Below are positions 1 to 5,941 of a DNA stretch of 5,941 nucleotides, one piece after another. The notes under the pieces are model-generated. The model had not been told where the DNA came from, did not search any database, and saw nothing but the letters and a program-made list of their open reading frames with translations. The first letter of the stretch is position 1; every line of letters begins with the position of its first letter. The stretch comes from Bdellovibrionales bacterium (lineage in GTDB: Bacteria; Bdellovibrionota; Bdellovibrionia; Bdellovibrionales; JAMPXM01). The DNA is taken from NCBI GenBank assembly GCA_005793615.1, contig SXRI01000411.1, positions 1-5,941 of the forward strand, written 5' to 3'. The position numbers and the translations under genes are program-made.

Positions 1-6
1 TAAACT

Positions 7-43
7 GTCGAAGAGCTTATCGTCCAAGCTTTCGACAAGCTTG
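7..43 (+). promoter_or_regulatory. Two overlapping, mutually exclusive hairpins
   Basis: Positions 7-18 pair with 26-36 (GTCGAA-AGCTT with AAGCTTTCGAC, one bulged G at 13, 7-nt loop). The competing fold pairs 25-31 with 37-43 (CAAGCTT with AAGCTTG, 5-nt loop TCGAC). They share 26-31, so only one can form at a time, as in attenuators. No T-run follows either, so an intrinsic terminator is not supported. The role is unknown; this could be the tail of an upstream transcript, a regulatory leader or chance. Confidence 0.3.
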
Positions 44-200
44 AGGGGTCTGTTGACGAATTGATCAAGTTTTCGATCAAACCTTCGAAGTTGTTGGGAA
101 ATTTTGCGTGTCTCGAGGCGAGACGATCTGCCGTATTCAGACCTCGGCCCAGGTCAGAATTCAAGCATATCATGCGACAATATTTAGTGAACTTGGAAAA

Positions 201-228
201 GTGACCAGCGAATCACTTTGCGGGTCAC
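201..228 (+). promoter_or_regulatory. Hairpin just before usher-like start codon
   Basis: GTGACC (201-206) pairs with GGTCAC (223-228). After one A/G mismatch the stem continues with GCGAA (208-212) against TTTGC (217-221), including one G-U pair, and closes on a four-base TCAC loop. The stem ends 8 nt before ATG 237, in the space where a ribosome binding site would sit, and no purine-rich site is visible there. It could influence translation of the usher-like gene; that role is inferred from position only. Confidence 0.4.
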
Positions 229-236
229 AGCTTTGG

Positions 237-2870
237 ATGAGTACAACTTTGCAAAATCGTCTTTGCGCGGTCTGCGTAGCAGTTTTTTGTTTTCTATTTT
301 GGTCGACCCCTCGATCTGCGCACGCGCGTGCAATCATACTAACCGATGAATCTCAGCGGGTGATGACGGCTCGTTTACTTGATGGGCGAGTGATCAACAG
401 TGATTTCCAGACTCACTTGATCGAGGGAGCCTGGTATGTTCCCGGGGGTGAGCTCTTTCATCATTTGGGATTAGTGGTAGAGGTTATTCCGGCAGAGGGC
501 TTAATACAGGGTGAGTTTCTTGGAAATGGGCGCAAATTTAAACTCTCAAGCAAAGAGTGTACATTGCAGGATGTCCTCGGTCGGAGTTTGGAATTTCGCT
601 GTCACCAAGCCATTGTTCATGAGGATGATGTCTATTTGGCGACAGACCTGGTTGAGAAACTTCTGCCTCTAAGACTTCGTGTGAATTCCTATCGTTCGGA
701 AGTCATCATTGATTCCCCAGAAGAGTTGACGCCGATCACTTCGAGTGAGTCCCGAACCCGACAAGGACGTCTCGACCCCGGCTACCCTCGAATCGAGCCG
801 CAGGAAGAAGGTCTCGATGGCGTCTTTGTGGACCAGCAGCTGACGTACGTTTCTGACACGACTGCGGCAGGGCGAGTCGATGAGCTCCGCCATGATACAG
901 TTTTGTCAGGCGAGCTTTTGGGGATGGAAACAAGCTACTTTGTGAACGGGCGGAAGGATAAGTTCACCCGCCAGCGACTTACTCTAGCTAAGCATAGTTC
1001 TGATGGGAGTCTGCTTGGACCTCTCGGCGCCCGAGAAATTCAATTAGTCGACGTGAATTTTCCAAGTGTTCCCATGATAGGTGGCGGCGGCTTATTTCGC
1101 GGCGGCTTAGTTTCCAATTTTCCAGCCAATGTCGGGAGTTCATCTCAATATGGAACTCATGACTTTACGGGCGACCTGGCGGCAGGTTGGGAGGTTGAGC
1201 TCTATCAGAATGACGTTTTCATTGATCGGCGCACCTCGGTGGCTGGTCGTTATGAATTTATGAATGTACCTCTTAATTTCGGCGTGAACCGCTTTCGCTT
1301 GGCCTTCTATGGCCCACAAGGGCAAAGGCGTGAGGGCTATGAAACTTACTCCCTCGAGTCGTCGTTTCTTCAACCTGGAGAGCAAGCCTACCGTCTGGCC
1401 TTTGCTGACGATCTAGGGGCGAATGCCCGTTGGCTCATGCAATACGATCGAAGCGTTGGGAAGAGCTTTAATCTATTCTCGGCCGCCTCGCGTTTTTCTT
1501 CGAACCTCGCGGTGGCTGAGCCAGTGATCTACGGACTTCTTGGTGGGCGGGCGTTGGTGCAAGACTTTTTGATGACCCTTGCCGGAGCATCGACCGAGCG
1601 GGGAGGAGTGGCCGTCGCCAGCGATGTGCAAATGCCCCTCAAAACAGCAACGATGGGCTTGGGTTATACCAGGTTGTCTAATTTCAATAGTGAATACTAC
1701 AAACCGGATCCGATTCATTTAGATCCGCAGGACATATACCGTGCCAACCTAACATTCGACCTATTCTCTCTTCACACACTTCGACTAGGCCTTGAAACAT
1801 CACAAACGATTTATCGAGACGGCTTTAGGAGAGACTTATTGACCAATCGCGCATCCACCCAGACCGGACCGATAAAATGGTTCAATACAATCAACCTTGA
1901 TCGATCCGCCGTGATCGCCATGACTGGTGAGCTCGCGTCGCAAGTATCGATTCGTCAGACCGACCTGCGGCTCACCTTTGGCTACGACGAGCGAACTGTA
2001 AATACGGCCGCTTTCGATTTGAAAAATCGAATTACAGATCTTTCGACCGTAGGTTTGAGTTGGACCGAGGCGCTTCGGCAGAACTTACGGAAGCATGTGT
2101 TGAGTCTTACGCGGCAATTCGATGCCTTCGCGCTCACGGCAAATGCTAGTGTAGACAACCAGGGAGGATGGGGCGCGGGCGCGCTTCTTTCATATAGCCT
2201 TGCGCGTGAACCGCGAACCAATACCTGGTCTGTTCTGCCGCGCCCGCAGGCCCTCTTGGGTTCGATCTCGATCTATGTTTTTCACGACCAAAACCAGAAC
2301 GGCATGCAAGACGCCGGTGAGCCGCCTGTCGAAGGTGCGGAGGTCGTACTCAATCAACAAGATACCGGAATCAAAACAGGCAAAGACGGCATCGCCGTAC
2401 TAACGGGTTTGCCGGTGCAAGATCCTGCTGATGTGACGCTGTCGTTGGCGTCATTTGACTCTGATCGAATGGCGGTGTTTCCGAAGGGGGCTCGCGTCTA
2501 TCCACGGGCGGGAAAGATGATCAAGGTGGACTTTACGGTTGAGGCTGCCGGCGAGATTGGTGGTCTCATCCGTGTCAGACTGCGTGGCGGCGAAAATCGG
2601 AAGCGTGGCATTCGCCTTCGCTTAGAAAAGAAAGACTACGAACTTGTTCGTGACGTGACTTCCGACTCCGATGGATTCTATCTCTTTTCCGATCTTACTC
2701 CCGGAACCTATAAAATCAGCTTGGATCCGGTGCAGCTCAACGGACTCAAACTTCATGCGCAGGACTGGTCGCGGGTGATTATTGTTAAGCCCGGAGATGC
2801 CCCTCAACATCATCAGGATTTCATTCTCGAATTAGTCATCCAGGAGCCACAAGGACGGCGCAAAAAATAG
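237..2870 (+). CDS. Usher-like outer membrane beta-barrel protein with C-terminal SdrD-B/CnaB-like domains
   Basis: An 877-residue exported protein resembling fimbrial ushers, the outer-membrane pores that assemble and secrete surface pili. Residues 1-30 form a signal peptide (hydrophobic core about 9-22, AHA cleavage at 30, no lipobox). Residues 31-165 are a periplasmic domain with a copper-amine-oxidase-N-like pattern (GAWYVPGGELFHHLGLVVEV). About 195-670 is rich in alternating strands, as in a beta barrel. It is interrupted at about 309-374 by a plug-like domain (GWEVELYQND, then FRLAFYGPQGQRREGYETY), preceded by FRGGLVSNFP as in ushers. Residues 675-768 are SdrD-B-like with a calcium-loop pattern D-Q-N-Q-N-G-M-Q-D-A-G-E (684-695). 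Residues 772-866 are CnaB/carboxypeptidase-regulatory-like (GFYLFSDLTPGTYKISL). The tail is basic (GRRKK). ATG 237 was chosen because the signal peptide follows directly; the frame stays open back to GTG 108, but those 43 residues are not signal-like. GTG 201 is an alternative. No chaperone or pilin gene is in view, so substrate and system are unknown. Usher-like class fairly sure; function inferred. Confidence 0.8.
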   Translation: MSTTLQNRLCAVCVAVFCFLFWSTPRSAHARAIILTDESQRVMTARLLDGRVINSDFQTHLIEGAWYVPGGELFHHLGLVVEVIPAEGLIQGEFLGNGRKFKLSSKECTLQDVLGRSLEFRCHQAIVHEDDVYLATDLVEKLLPLRLRVNSYRSEVIIDSPEELTPITSSESRTRQGRLDPGYPRIEPQEEGLDGVFVDQQLTYVSDTTAAGRVDELRHDTVLSGELLGMETSYFVNGRKDKFTRQRLTLAKHSSDGSLLGPLGAREIQLVDVNFPSVPMIGGGGLFRGGLVSNFPANVGSSSQYGTHDFTGDLAAGWEVELYQNDVFIDRRTSVAGRYEFMNVPLNFGVNRFRLAFYGPQGQRREGYETYSLESSFLQPGEQAYRLAFADDLGANARWLMQYDRSVGKSFNLFSAASRFSSNLAVAEPVIYGLLGGRALVQDFLMTLAGASTERGGVAVASDVQMPLKTATMGLGYTRLSNFNSEYYKPDPIHLDPQDIYRANLTFDLFSLHTLRLGLETSQTIYRDGFRRDLLTNRASTQTGPIKWFNTINLDRSAVIAMTGELASQVSIRQTDLRLTFGYDERTVNTAAFDLKNRITDLSTVGLSWTEALRQNLRKHVLSLTRQFDAFALTANASVDNQGGWGAGALLSYSLAREPRTNTWSVLPRPQALLGSISIYVFHDQNQNGMQDAGEPPVEGAEVVLNQQDTGIKTGKDGIAVLTGLPVQDPADVTLSLASFDSDRMAVFPKGARVYPRAGKMIKVDFTVEAAGEIGGLIRVRLRGGENRKRGIRLRLEKKDYELVRDVTSDSDGFYLFSDLTPGTYKISLDPVQLNGLKLHAQDWSRVIIVKPGDAPQHHQDFILELVIQEPQGRRKK

Positions 2871-2892
2871 CGGGCGAGCTATCTAAATTTTT
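2862..2892. terminator. Putative bidirectional terminator between convergent genes
   Basis: ATAGC (2867-2871) pairs with GCTAT (2878-2882) around a 6-nt loop. Read on the minus strand the stem can gain a G-U and an A-T pair, to 7 bp, and runs straight into a T tract (complement of the A run 2862-2867), the layout of an intrinsic terminator for uvrA. On the plus strand the hairpin is followed after five bases by T5 (2888-2892). The stem is short and has only two G-C pairs, so it may be weak. It contains the TAG stop of the usher-like gene and abuts the uvrA stop. Confidence 0.45.
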
Positions 2893-5858
2893 AAATAGTT
2901 ACGCAGGTACTTTCCTGTAAGACTTTTGGGATTTTTGGCGATTTCATTCGGAGATCCTTCCGCAATCACTTGGCCCCCCTTGGCGCCAGCCTCAGGGCCT
3001 AGATCAATAACATAGTCTGAGGTGCGAATGACATCCAAGTTGTGCTCGATCAAAATAACGCTACCGCCTGCGTCGACAAGCTTAGAGAGTACTTTCATCA
3101 GCATATCGACTTCGCGAAAATGAAGTCCGGTCGTCGGCTCATCGAGGATGTAAAGTGCCGCGCGTTGTTGGGTTGCGATAAACTCGCGTGCGATTTTCAA
3201 GCGCTGTGATTCTCCACCGCTCAAGGTGGAGGCGCTTTGTCCGAGACGGATGTAGTCGAGGCCTACTTCCTTCAAGAAAGACAAAGGTTTGCGTATGTTT
3301 GGATAGGCGACGAAAAAATCCATGGCCTCGTTCACGGTCATCGAGAGTACTTCGTTGATGTTCCGATTTTTGTAGGTAACCTCGAGAACTTCGCGACGAA
3401 ATTTCTTACCATCGCAGGCATCACAGGTCAGACGGACATCGTCCATGAACATCATATCGATGAGTTCAAAACCGAGACCTTTACAAACCGGGCACCGACC
3501 GCCGTCGACGTTAAGACTGAACGTCCCTGAATTGTAACCGCGCACTTTTGATTCAGGAGTCGCCGCGAATATTGAGCGAATCGCATCATACACTTTCAGA
3601 TAAGTGACTGGATTGGAGCGTGCCGTTTTGCCGATCGGACTTTGATCAATAAACAAAACACTCTTGATATAGTCCAGTCCGCGCAGATCCTCGTAAGGCT
3701 GACCTTGAAGGTATTCTACGCGAAGTGCCTGGGCGATCGCGGGATACAGGGTTTTACTGACGAGAGTCGATTTTCCTGAACCACTCACGCCAGTAACGGT
3801 TACCAGTCGATTGAGCGGGAAACGCACCGTAAGATTTTTGAGGTTATGCCCGGTACAGCCGCTCAGTTCGAGGGTATAGCGAAAGCTATCAATTTCAACC
3901 GGGCGATGTGTTTCGCCGTCGCTGCCAGAGTGAGCAAAGGCAGCGCTCGTGCGGTTGATATAGGGTGCGGTAATCGAATCTTTAGCGTTGAAGAAATCCG
4001 CTGTAGCGCCGCTAAAAATGACATTGCCGCCAAGATGTCCGGATCCGGGTCCCATCTCTAAGACATTTGAGGAATTTGCAATGACGTCGTGATCGTGTTC
4101 AACGACGACAAGTGTGTTGCCGAGTTGGTTGAGTTTTTTCAAAATGCCAATCAAACGATCGTTGTCACGCGGATGCAGTCCAACGGTCGGTTCATCCAAA
4201 ACATAGAGTGTTTGTGAAAGTCCCATGCCGAGCTGCTTCGCAAGATTGAGGCGTTGAAATTCGCCGCCGGAGAGTGTTCGCGTGGGTCGATCCATTGTCA
4301 GGTACTCGACGCCGACATCATTGAGAAATCCAAGTCGCGAGCGAATTTGAGTTAGAATCTCGCCGGCGACTTCTTCTTGAGTCTTGCTGAGATCTAGTTT
4401 TTGCATGATCTGATAGAGCTCGCCGATCGTCTTTCGGGTGAGTTCGCTGATGGTGTGCCCGCCGACTTTGACGTACTCGCTTTCCGGCTTGAGCCGAGAC
4501 CCTTTGCAGGTCGAGCAGGCGAGCGGACTCTTGTAGCGCGACAAGAAAACACGCACGTGCATCTTGTACTTCTTGGTCTCCAGGTACTCGAACAAACCGA
4601 CGACGCCGAAAAATCGGTCATCGCCCTTCCACAGGAGATCGCGATTTTCCTTAGGCAGTAGTCGCCAGGGGATTGAGGTGTCTATGCCGGCCTTTTTACA
4701 GAACTGCAATAGAAGCTTCTTGTCGCTTGCGGCACTGGGCATGGTAAACGGGTGCAGGGCCCCTTCAGCGACGGAAAGATCTGGATTTGGCACGACCTTG
4801 CCTTCGTCGAGAGTAAGAATATTGCCAAAACCATTGCAGGTCGTGCACGCGCCGACAGGATTGTTAAATGAAAACAGTTGCGATGTTACGTTCGGAAAAG
4901 TGAAGCCGCAAACCGAACAGGAGTTGTCATCGCTGAACCGCAGCTCCTTGCCATCGGTAGTAACGACATGGGCACGACCGCTGACTCCAGCATTGAATTT
5001 GAGTGAAGCGGCATAGGCTTGTCCGATCGAATCGGCCACGCGCCCTTCGTCATCACGGCTAAAAGCCATGCGATCAACAACAAGAAAGAAATCCCCCTCG
5101 GGAAGATCTTTGGCACCGCTCGTTCCAGGTTTTATTTCAACCACTGAGCCGACAGGATGTTCAGCTTCCGGCGAGCGACACTGCGGGCCTTTAGGCAGCT
5201 CAATGACGACTGCCTTTCGACCCTTAGCACGAGCTACCTTCTTTGCCGGCGCCGGACTTGCGGGAACATAAATACGCAGAAAGCCCTCTTTAACCAAAAG
5301 AGCGTGAAGTTTGGCGCCAGACGTAATTCGTTTATCAGCAAAGATCGGTGCCAGCACATATCCGCGCGCACCAGATAAGCGTTCAATTGTCTTTCGCGTG
5401 GCATCCGTGACCGAATCTCGTTCGATCTTAAAACCATAGGTCGGGCAAAAGGTACTACCGATCTTCTCAAAGAGCAGGCGTAGATAATCGACAACCTCAG
5501 TCGTGGTGCCGACCGTTGATCGACTTGTTTTAACGGTATTCTTTTGCTCAATCGCGATAGCGGGCGGAATGTTACGGATGCCTTCAATATCGGGTTTGGG
5601 TGCCTTCCCCAGAAATTGTCGGGCATAATTCGACAGTGACTCGATATAGCGTCGCTGTCCTTCGGCATACAGAGTTTCAAAGGCGAGCGAACTCTTACCA
5701 GAACCACTGGGCCCGCAAACCACCGTAAACGAACCAAGAGGAATATGAACCTCAATATTTTTGAGGTTGTTCTGATTCACTCCCCAAATCTCTATATTGC
5801 GTGGCGGGGAGGTCTGAGAACTGCTTGTGTTTTTGGGCGTTGCATTTTTGGTCATCAT
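2883..5858 (-). CDS. uvrA: UvrA, excinuclease ABC subunit A (DNA damage-recognition ATPase)
   Basis: A cytoplasmic DNA-binding ATPase of nucleotide excision repair. In the family a UvrA dimer finds bulky lesions and loads UvrB, which recruits UvrC for incision. The 991 residues carry two complete ABC cassettes: Walker A GPSGSGKS (49-56) and GVSGSGKST (690-698); signatures LSGGEFQRL (529-537) and LSGGESQRL (879-887); Walker B LYVLDEP (551-557) and LYILDEP (902-908); switch histidines 588 and 939. Both zinc modules are intact (C314, C317, C338, C341; C789, C792, C812, C815), and a CxxC at 448-451 lies in the insertion domain. No frameshift or missing catalytic residue was seen. It is about 50 residues longer than E. 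coli UvrA (940), largely from a lysine/alanine/proline-rich segment at about 199-255 in the UvrB-binding region. The start is a double ATG (5858 and 5855); GGAG lies 12 nt upstream of the first. No LexA box was recognised. It ends 12 bp from the usher-like gene, with no sign of a functional link. Confidence 0.97.
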   Translation of the reverse strand: MMTKNATPKNTSSSQTSPPRNIEIWGVNQNNLKNIEVHIPLGSFTVVCGPSGSGKSSLAFETLYAEGQRRYIESLSNYARQFLGKAPKPDIEGIRNIPPAIAIEQKNTVKTSRSTVGTTTEVVDYLRLLFEKIGSTFCPTYGFKIERDSVTDATRKTIERLSGARGYVLAPIFADKRITSGAKLHALLVKEGFLRIYVPASPAPAKKVARAKGRKAVVIELPKGPQCRSPEAEHPVGSVVEIKPGTSGAKDLPEGDFFLVVDRMAFSRDDEGRVADSIGQAYAASLKFNAGVSGRAHVVTTDGKELRFSDDNSCSVCGFTFPNVTSQLFSFNNPVGACTTCNGFGNILTLDEGKVVPNPDLSVAEGALHPFTMPSAASDKKLLLQFCKKAGIDTSIPWRLLPKENRDLLWKGDDRFFGVVGLFEYLETKKYKMHVRVFLSRYKSPLACSTCKGSRLKPESEYVKVGGHTISELTRKTIGELYQIMQKLDLSKTQEEVAGEILTQIRSRLGFLNDVGVEYLTMDRPTRTLSGGEFQRLNLAKQLGMGLSQTLYVLDEPTVGLHPRDNDRLIGILKKLNQLGNTLVVVEHDHDVIANSSNVLEMGPGSGHLGGNVIFSGATADFFNAKDSITAPYINRTSAAFAHSGSDGETHRPVEIDSFRYTLELSGCTGHNLKNLTVRFPLNRLVTVTGVSGSGKSTLVSKTLYPAIAQALRVEYLQGQPYEDLRGLDYIKSVLFIDQSPIGKTARSNPVTYLKVYDAIRSIFAATPESKVRGYNSGTFSLNVDGGRCPVCKGLGFELIDMMFMDDVRLTCDACDGKKFRREVLEVTYKNRNINEVLSMTVNEAMDFFVAYPNIRKPLSFLKEVGLDYIRLGQSASTLSGGESQRLKIAREFIATQQRAALYILDEPTTGLHFREVDMLMKVLSKLVDAGGSVILIEHNLDVIRTSDYVIDLGPEAGAKGGQVIAEGSPNEIAKNPKSLTGKYLRNYLKI

Positions 5859-5870
5859 CGATCGAGGTCA

Positions 5871-5874
5871 CTCC
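5871..5874 (-). promoter_or_regulatory. Likely ribosome binding site of uvrA
   Basis: GGAG on the minus strand lies 12 nt before ATG 5858 and 15 nt before ATG 5855. The spacing is longer than the usual 5-9 nt, which favours the first ATG, but the site is the only purine-rich match near the start. Confidence 0.45.
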
Positions 5875-5882
5875 GGACTATG

Positions 5883-5912
5883 TTTATAGCCGAAGTGATC
5901 ATCAACCTACAA
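5883..5912 (-). promoter_or_regulatory. Candidate sigma-70 type promoter of uvrA
   Basis: Minus-strand TATAAA (5888-5883) matches the -10 consensus at five of six bases. TTGTAG (5912-5907) matches the -35 consensus only at TTG, with an 18-bp spacer. Transcription would begin near 5876 and give a leader of under 20 nt, placing GGAG almost at the 5' end. The weak -35 box keeps this tentative. Confidence 0.35.
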
Positions 5913-5916
5913 CAGA

Positions 5917-5941
5917 CTAGTCGGTAAGATCTTTTTTGAGA
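5917..5941 (-). CDS. Possible C-terminal end of an upstream minus-strand gene
   Basis: Read on the minus strand from the right edge, one frame gives L-K-K-D-L-T-D and a TAG stop at 5919-5917, a plausible hydrophilic protein terminus. This would place another gene just upstream of uvrA in the same orientation, about 58 bp before its start. Only seven codons are visible and another frame also ends nearby (S-K-K-I-L-P-T-S-L-L, stop), so product and even existence are unproven. Confidence 0.2.

Larger units (their letters stand above)
1..236. other. Structured leader upstream of usher-like gene
   Basis: No gene could be established here. Three reading frames stay open over most of positions 1-150 (plus strand 4-204, and two on the minus strand), so openness alone is not evidence of coding, and none has a convincing start with a ribosome binding site. 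The segment is dense in short inverted repeats: 7-18 with 26-36, 25-31 with 37-43, 61-66 with 75-80, the palindrome CTTCGAAG at 83-90, 110-115 with 119-124, and 201-206 with 223-228. No convincing sigma-70 promoter was found: TTGACG at 53-58 has no good -10 box at 17 bp, and TATCAT at 168-173 has no matching -35. The promoter of the usher-like gene may lie off the left edge or be of another sigma class. Confidence 0.6.

Noticed and set aside
53..81. Sigma-70 promoter with TTGACG at 53-58
   Set aside because: The -35 box is good, but the bases 17 bp downstream (ATCAAA) do not resemble a -10 box.
2..173. Minus-strand open frame from ATG 173 running off the left edge (57 codons)
   Set aside because: No ribosome binding site, serine/asparagine-rich low-complexity translation (STDPSSLSKAWTISSS), and two other frames are open over the same bases.
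108..236. 43-residue N-terminal extension of the usher-like protein from GTG 108
   Set aside because: The extension is neither signal-like nor domain-like, and its start lies at the edge of a perfect hairpin (110-124) without a ribosome binding site; a standard signal peptide begins at ATG 237.
4564..5016. 150-codon plus-strand frame opposite uvrA
   Set aside because: Antisense shadow of a fully conserved coding region, with a serine/arginine-rich translation and no domain pattern.
5234..5755. 173-codon minus-strand frame inside uvrA
   Set aside because: It lies in another frame of a gene with intact UvrA motifs throughout and shows no recognisable domain; an overlap artefact.
5926..5937. 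Plus-strand terminator at AAGATCTTTTTT
   Set aside because: The AAGATCTT palindrome has no loop and no G-C stem before the T run; more simply explained as lysine codons of a minus-strand gene end.
5859..5941. SOS operator (LexA box) before uvrA
   Set aside because: No CTGT-N8-ACAG and no TTAC-N3-GTAA. The minus strand has TTACCGAC and the palindrome GACTAGTC (5915-5922), but only a half-site match to the second pattern, so SOS control is not supported by the sequence.

Overview
The window holds two large, complete protein genes that converge tail to tail, with about 240 bases of structured, apparently non-coding DNA before the first and about 80 bases behind the start of the second. Gene 1 (plus strand, 237-2870) encodes an exported usher-like outer-membrane beta-barrel protein. 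Gene 2 (minus strand, 5858-2883) encodes UvrA, the damage-recognition ATPase of nucleotide excision repair. Their stop codons are 12 bp apart, and a small hairpin flanked by A and T runs there could terminate both transcripts.

The organism is Gram-negative, because gene 1 needs an outer membrane. By eye the base composition is balanced. The UvrA wording (GPSGSGKSS, a KKYKMHVRVFLSRYK stretch in the insertion domain) differs from the E. coli form and recalls UvrA sequences of Bdellovibrionota, deltaproteobacteria and related deep lineages. The taxonomic placement is an inference from memory, not a search result.

Layout: 1-236 is a leader rich in inverted repeats, with no gene I can establish. 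237-2870 is the usher-like gene: signal peptide, periplasmic N-terminal domain, barrel interrupted by a plug-like domain, then two Ig-like domains of SdrD-B/CnaB type. 2862-2892 is a putative bidirectional terminator. 2883-5858 is uvrA. 5859-5941 holds a candidate uvrA promoter and possibly the last codons of another minus-strand gene.

Nothing suggests that the two genes work together; they are neighbours in opposite orientation. I see no mobile element, tRNA, rRNA or CRISPR array. No clear new multi-gene system is visible. The points most worth a second look are the usher-like protein with its substituted C-terminal domains and no chaperone or pilin gene in view, a strong hairpin just before its start codon, and the atypical UvrA with an extra segment in its UvrB-binding region.
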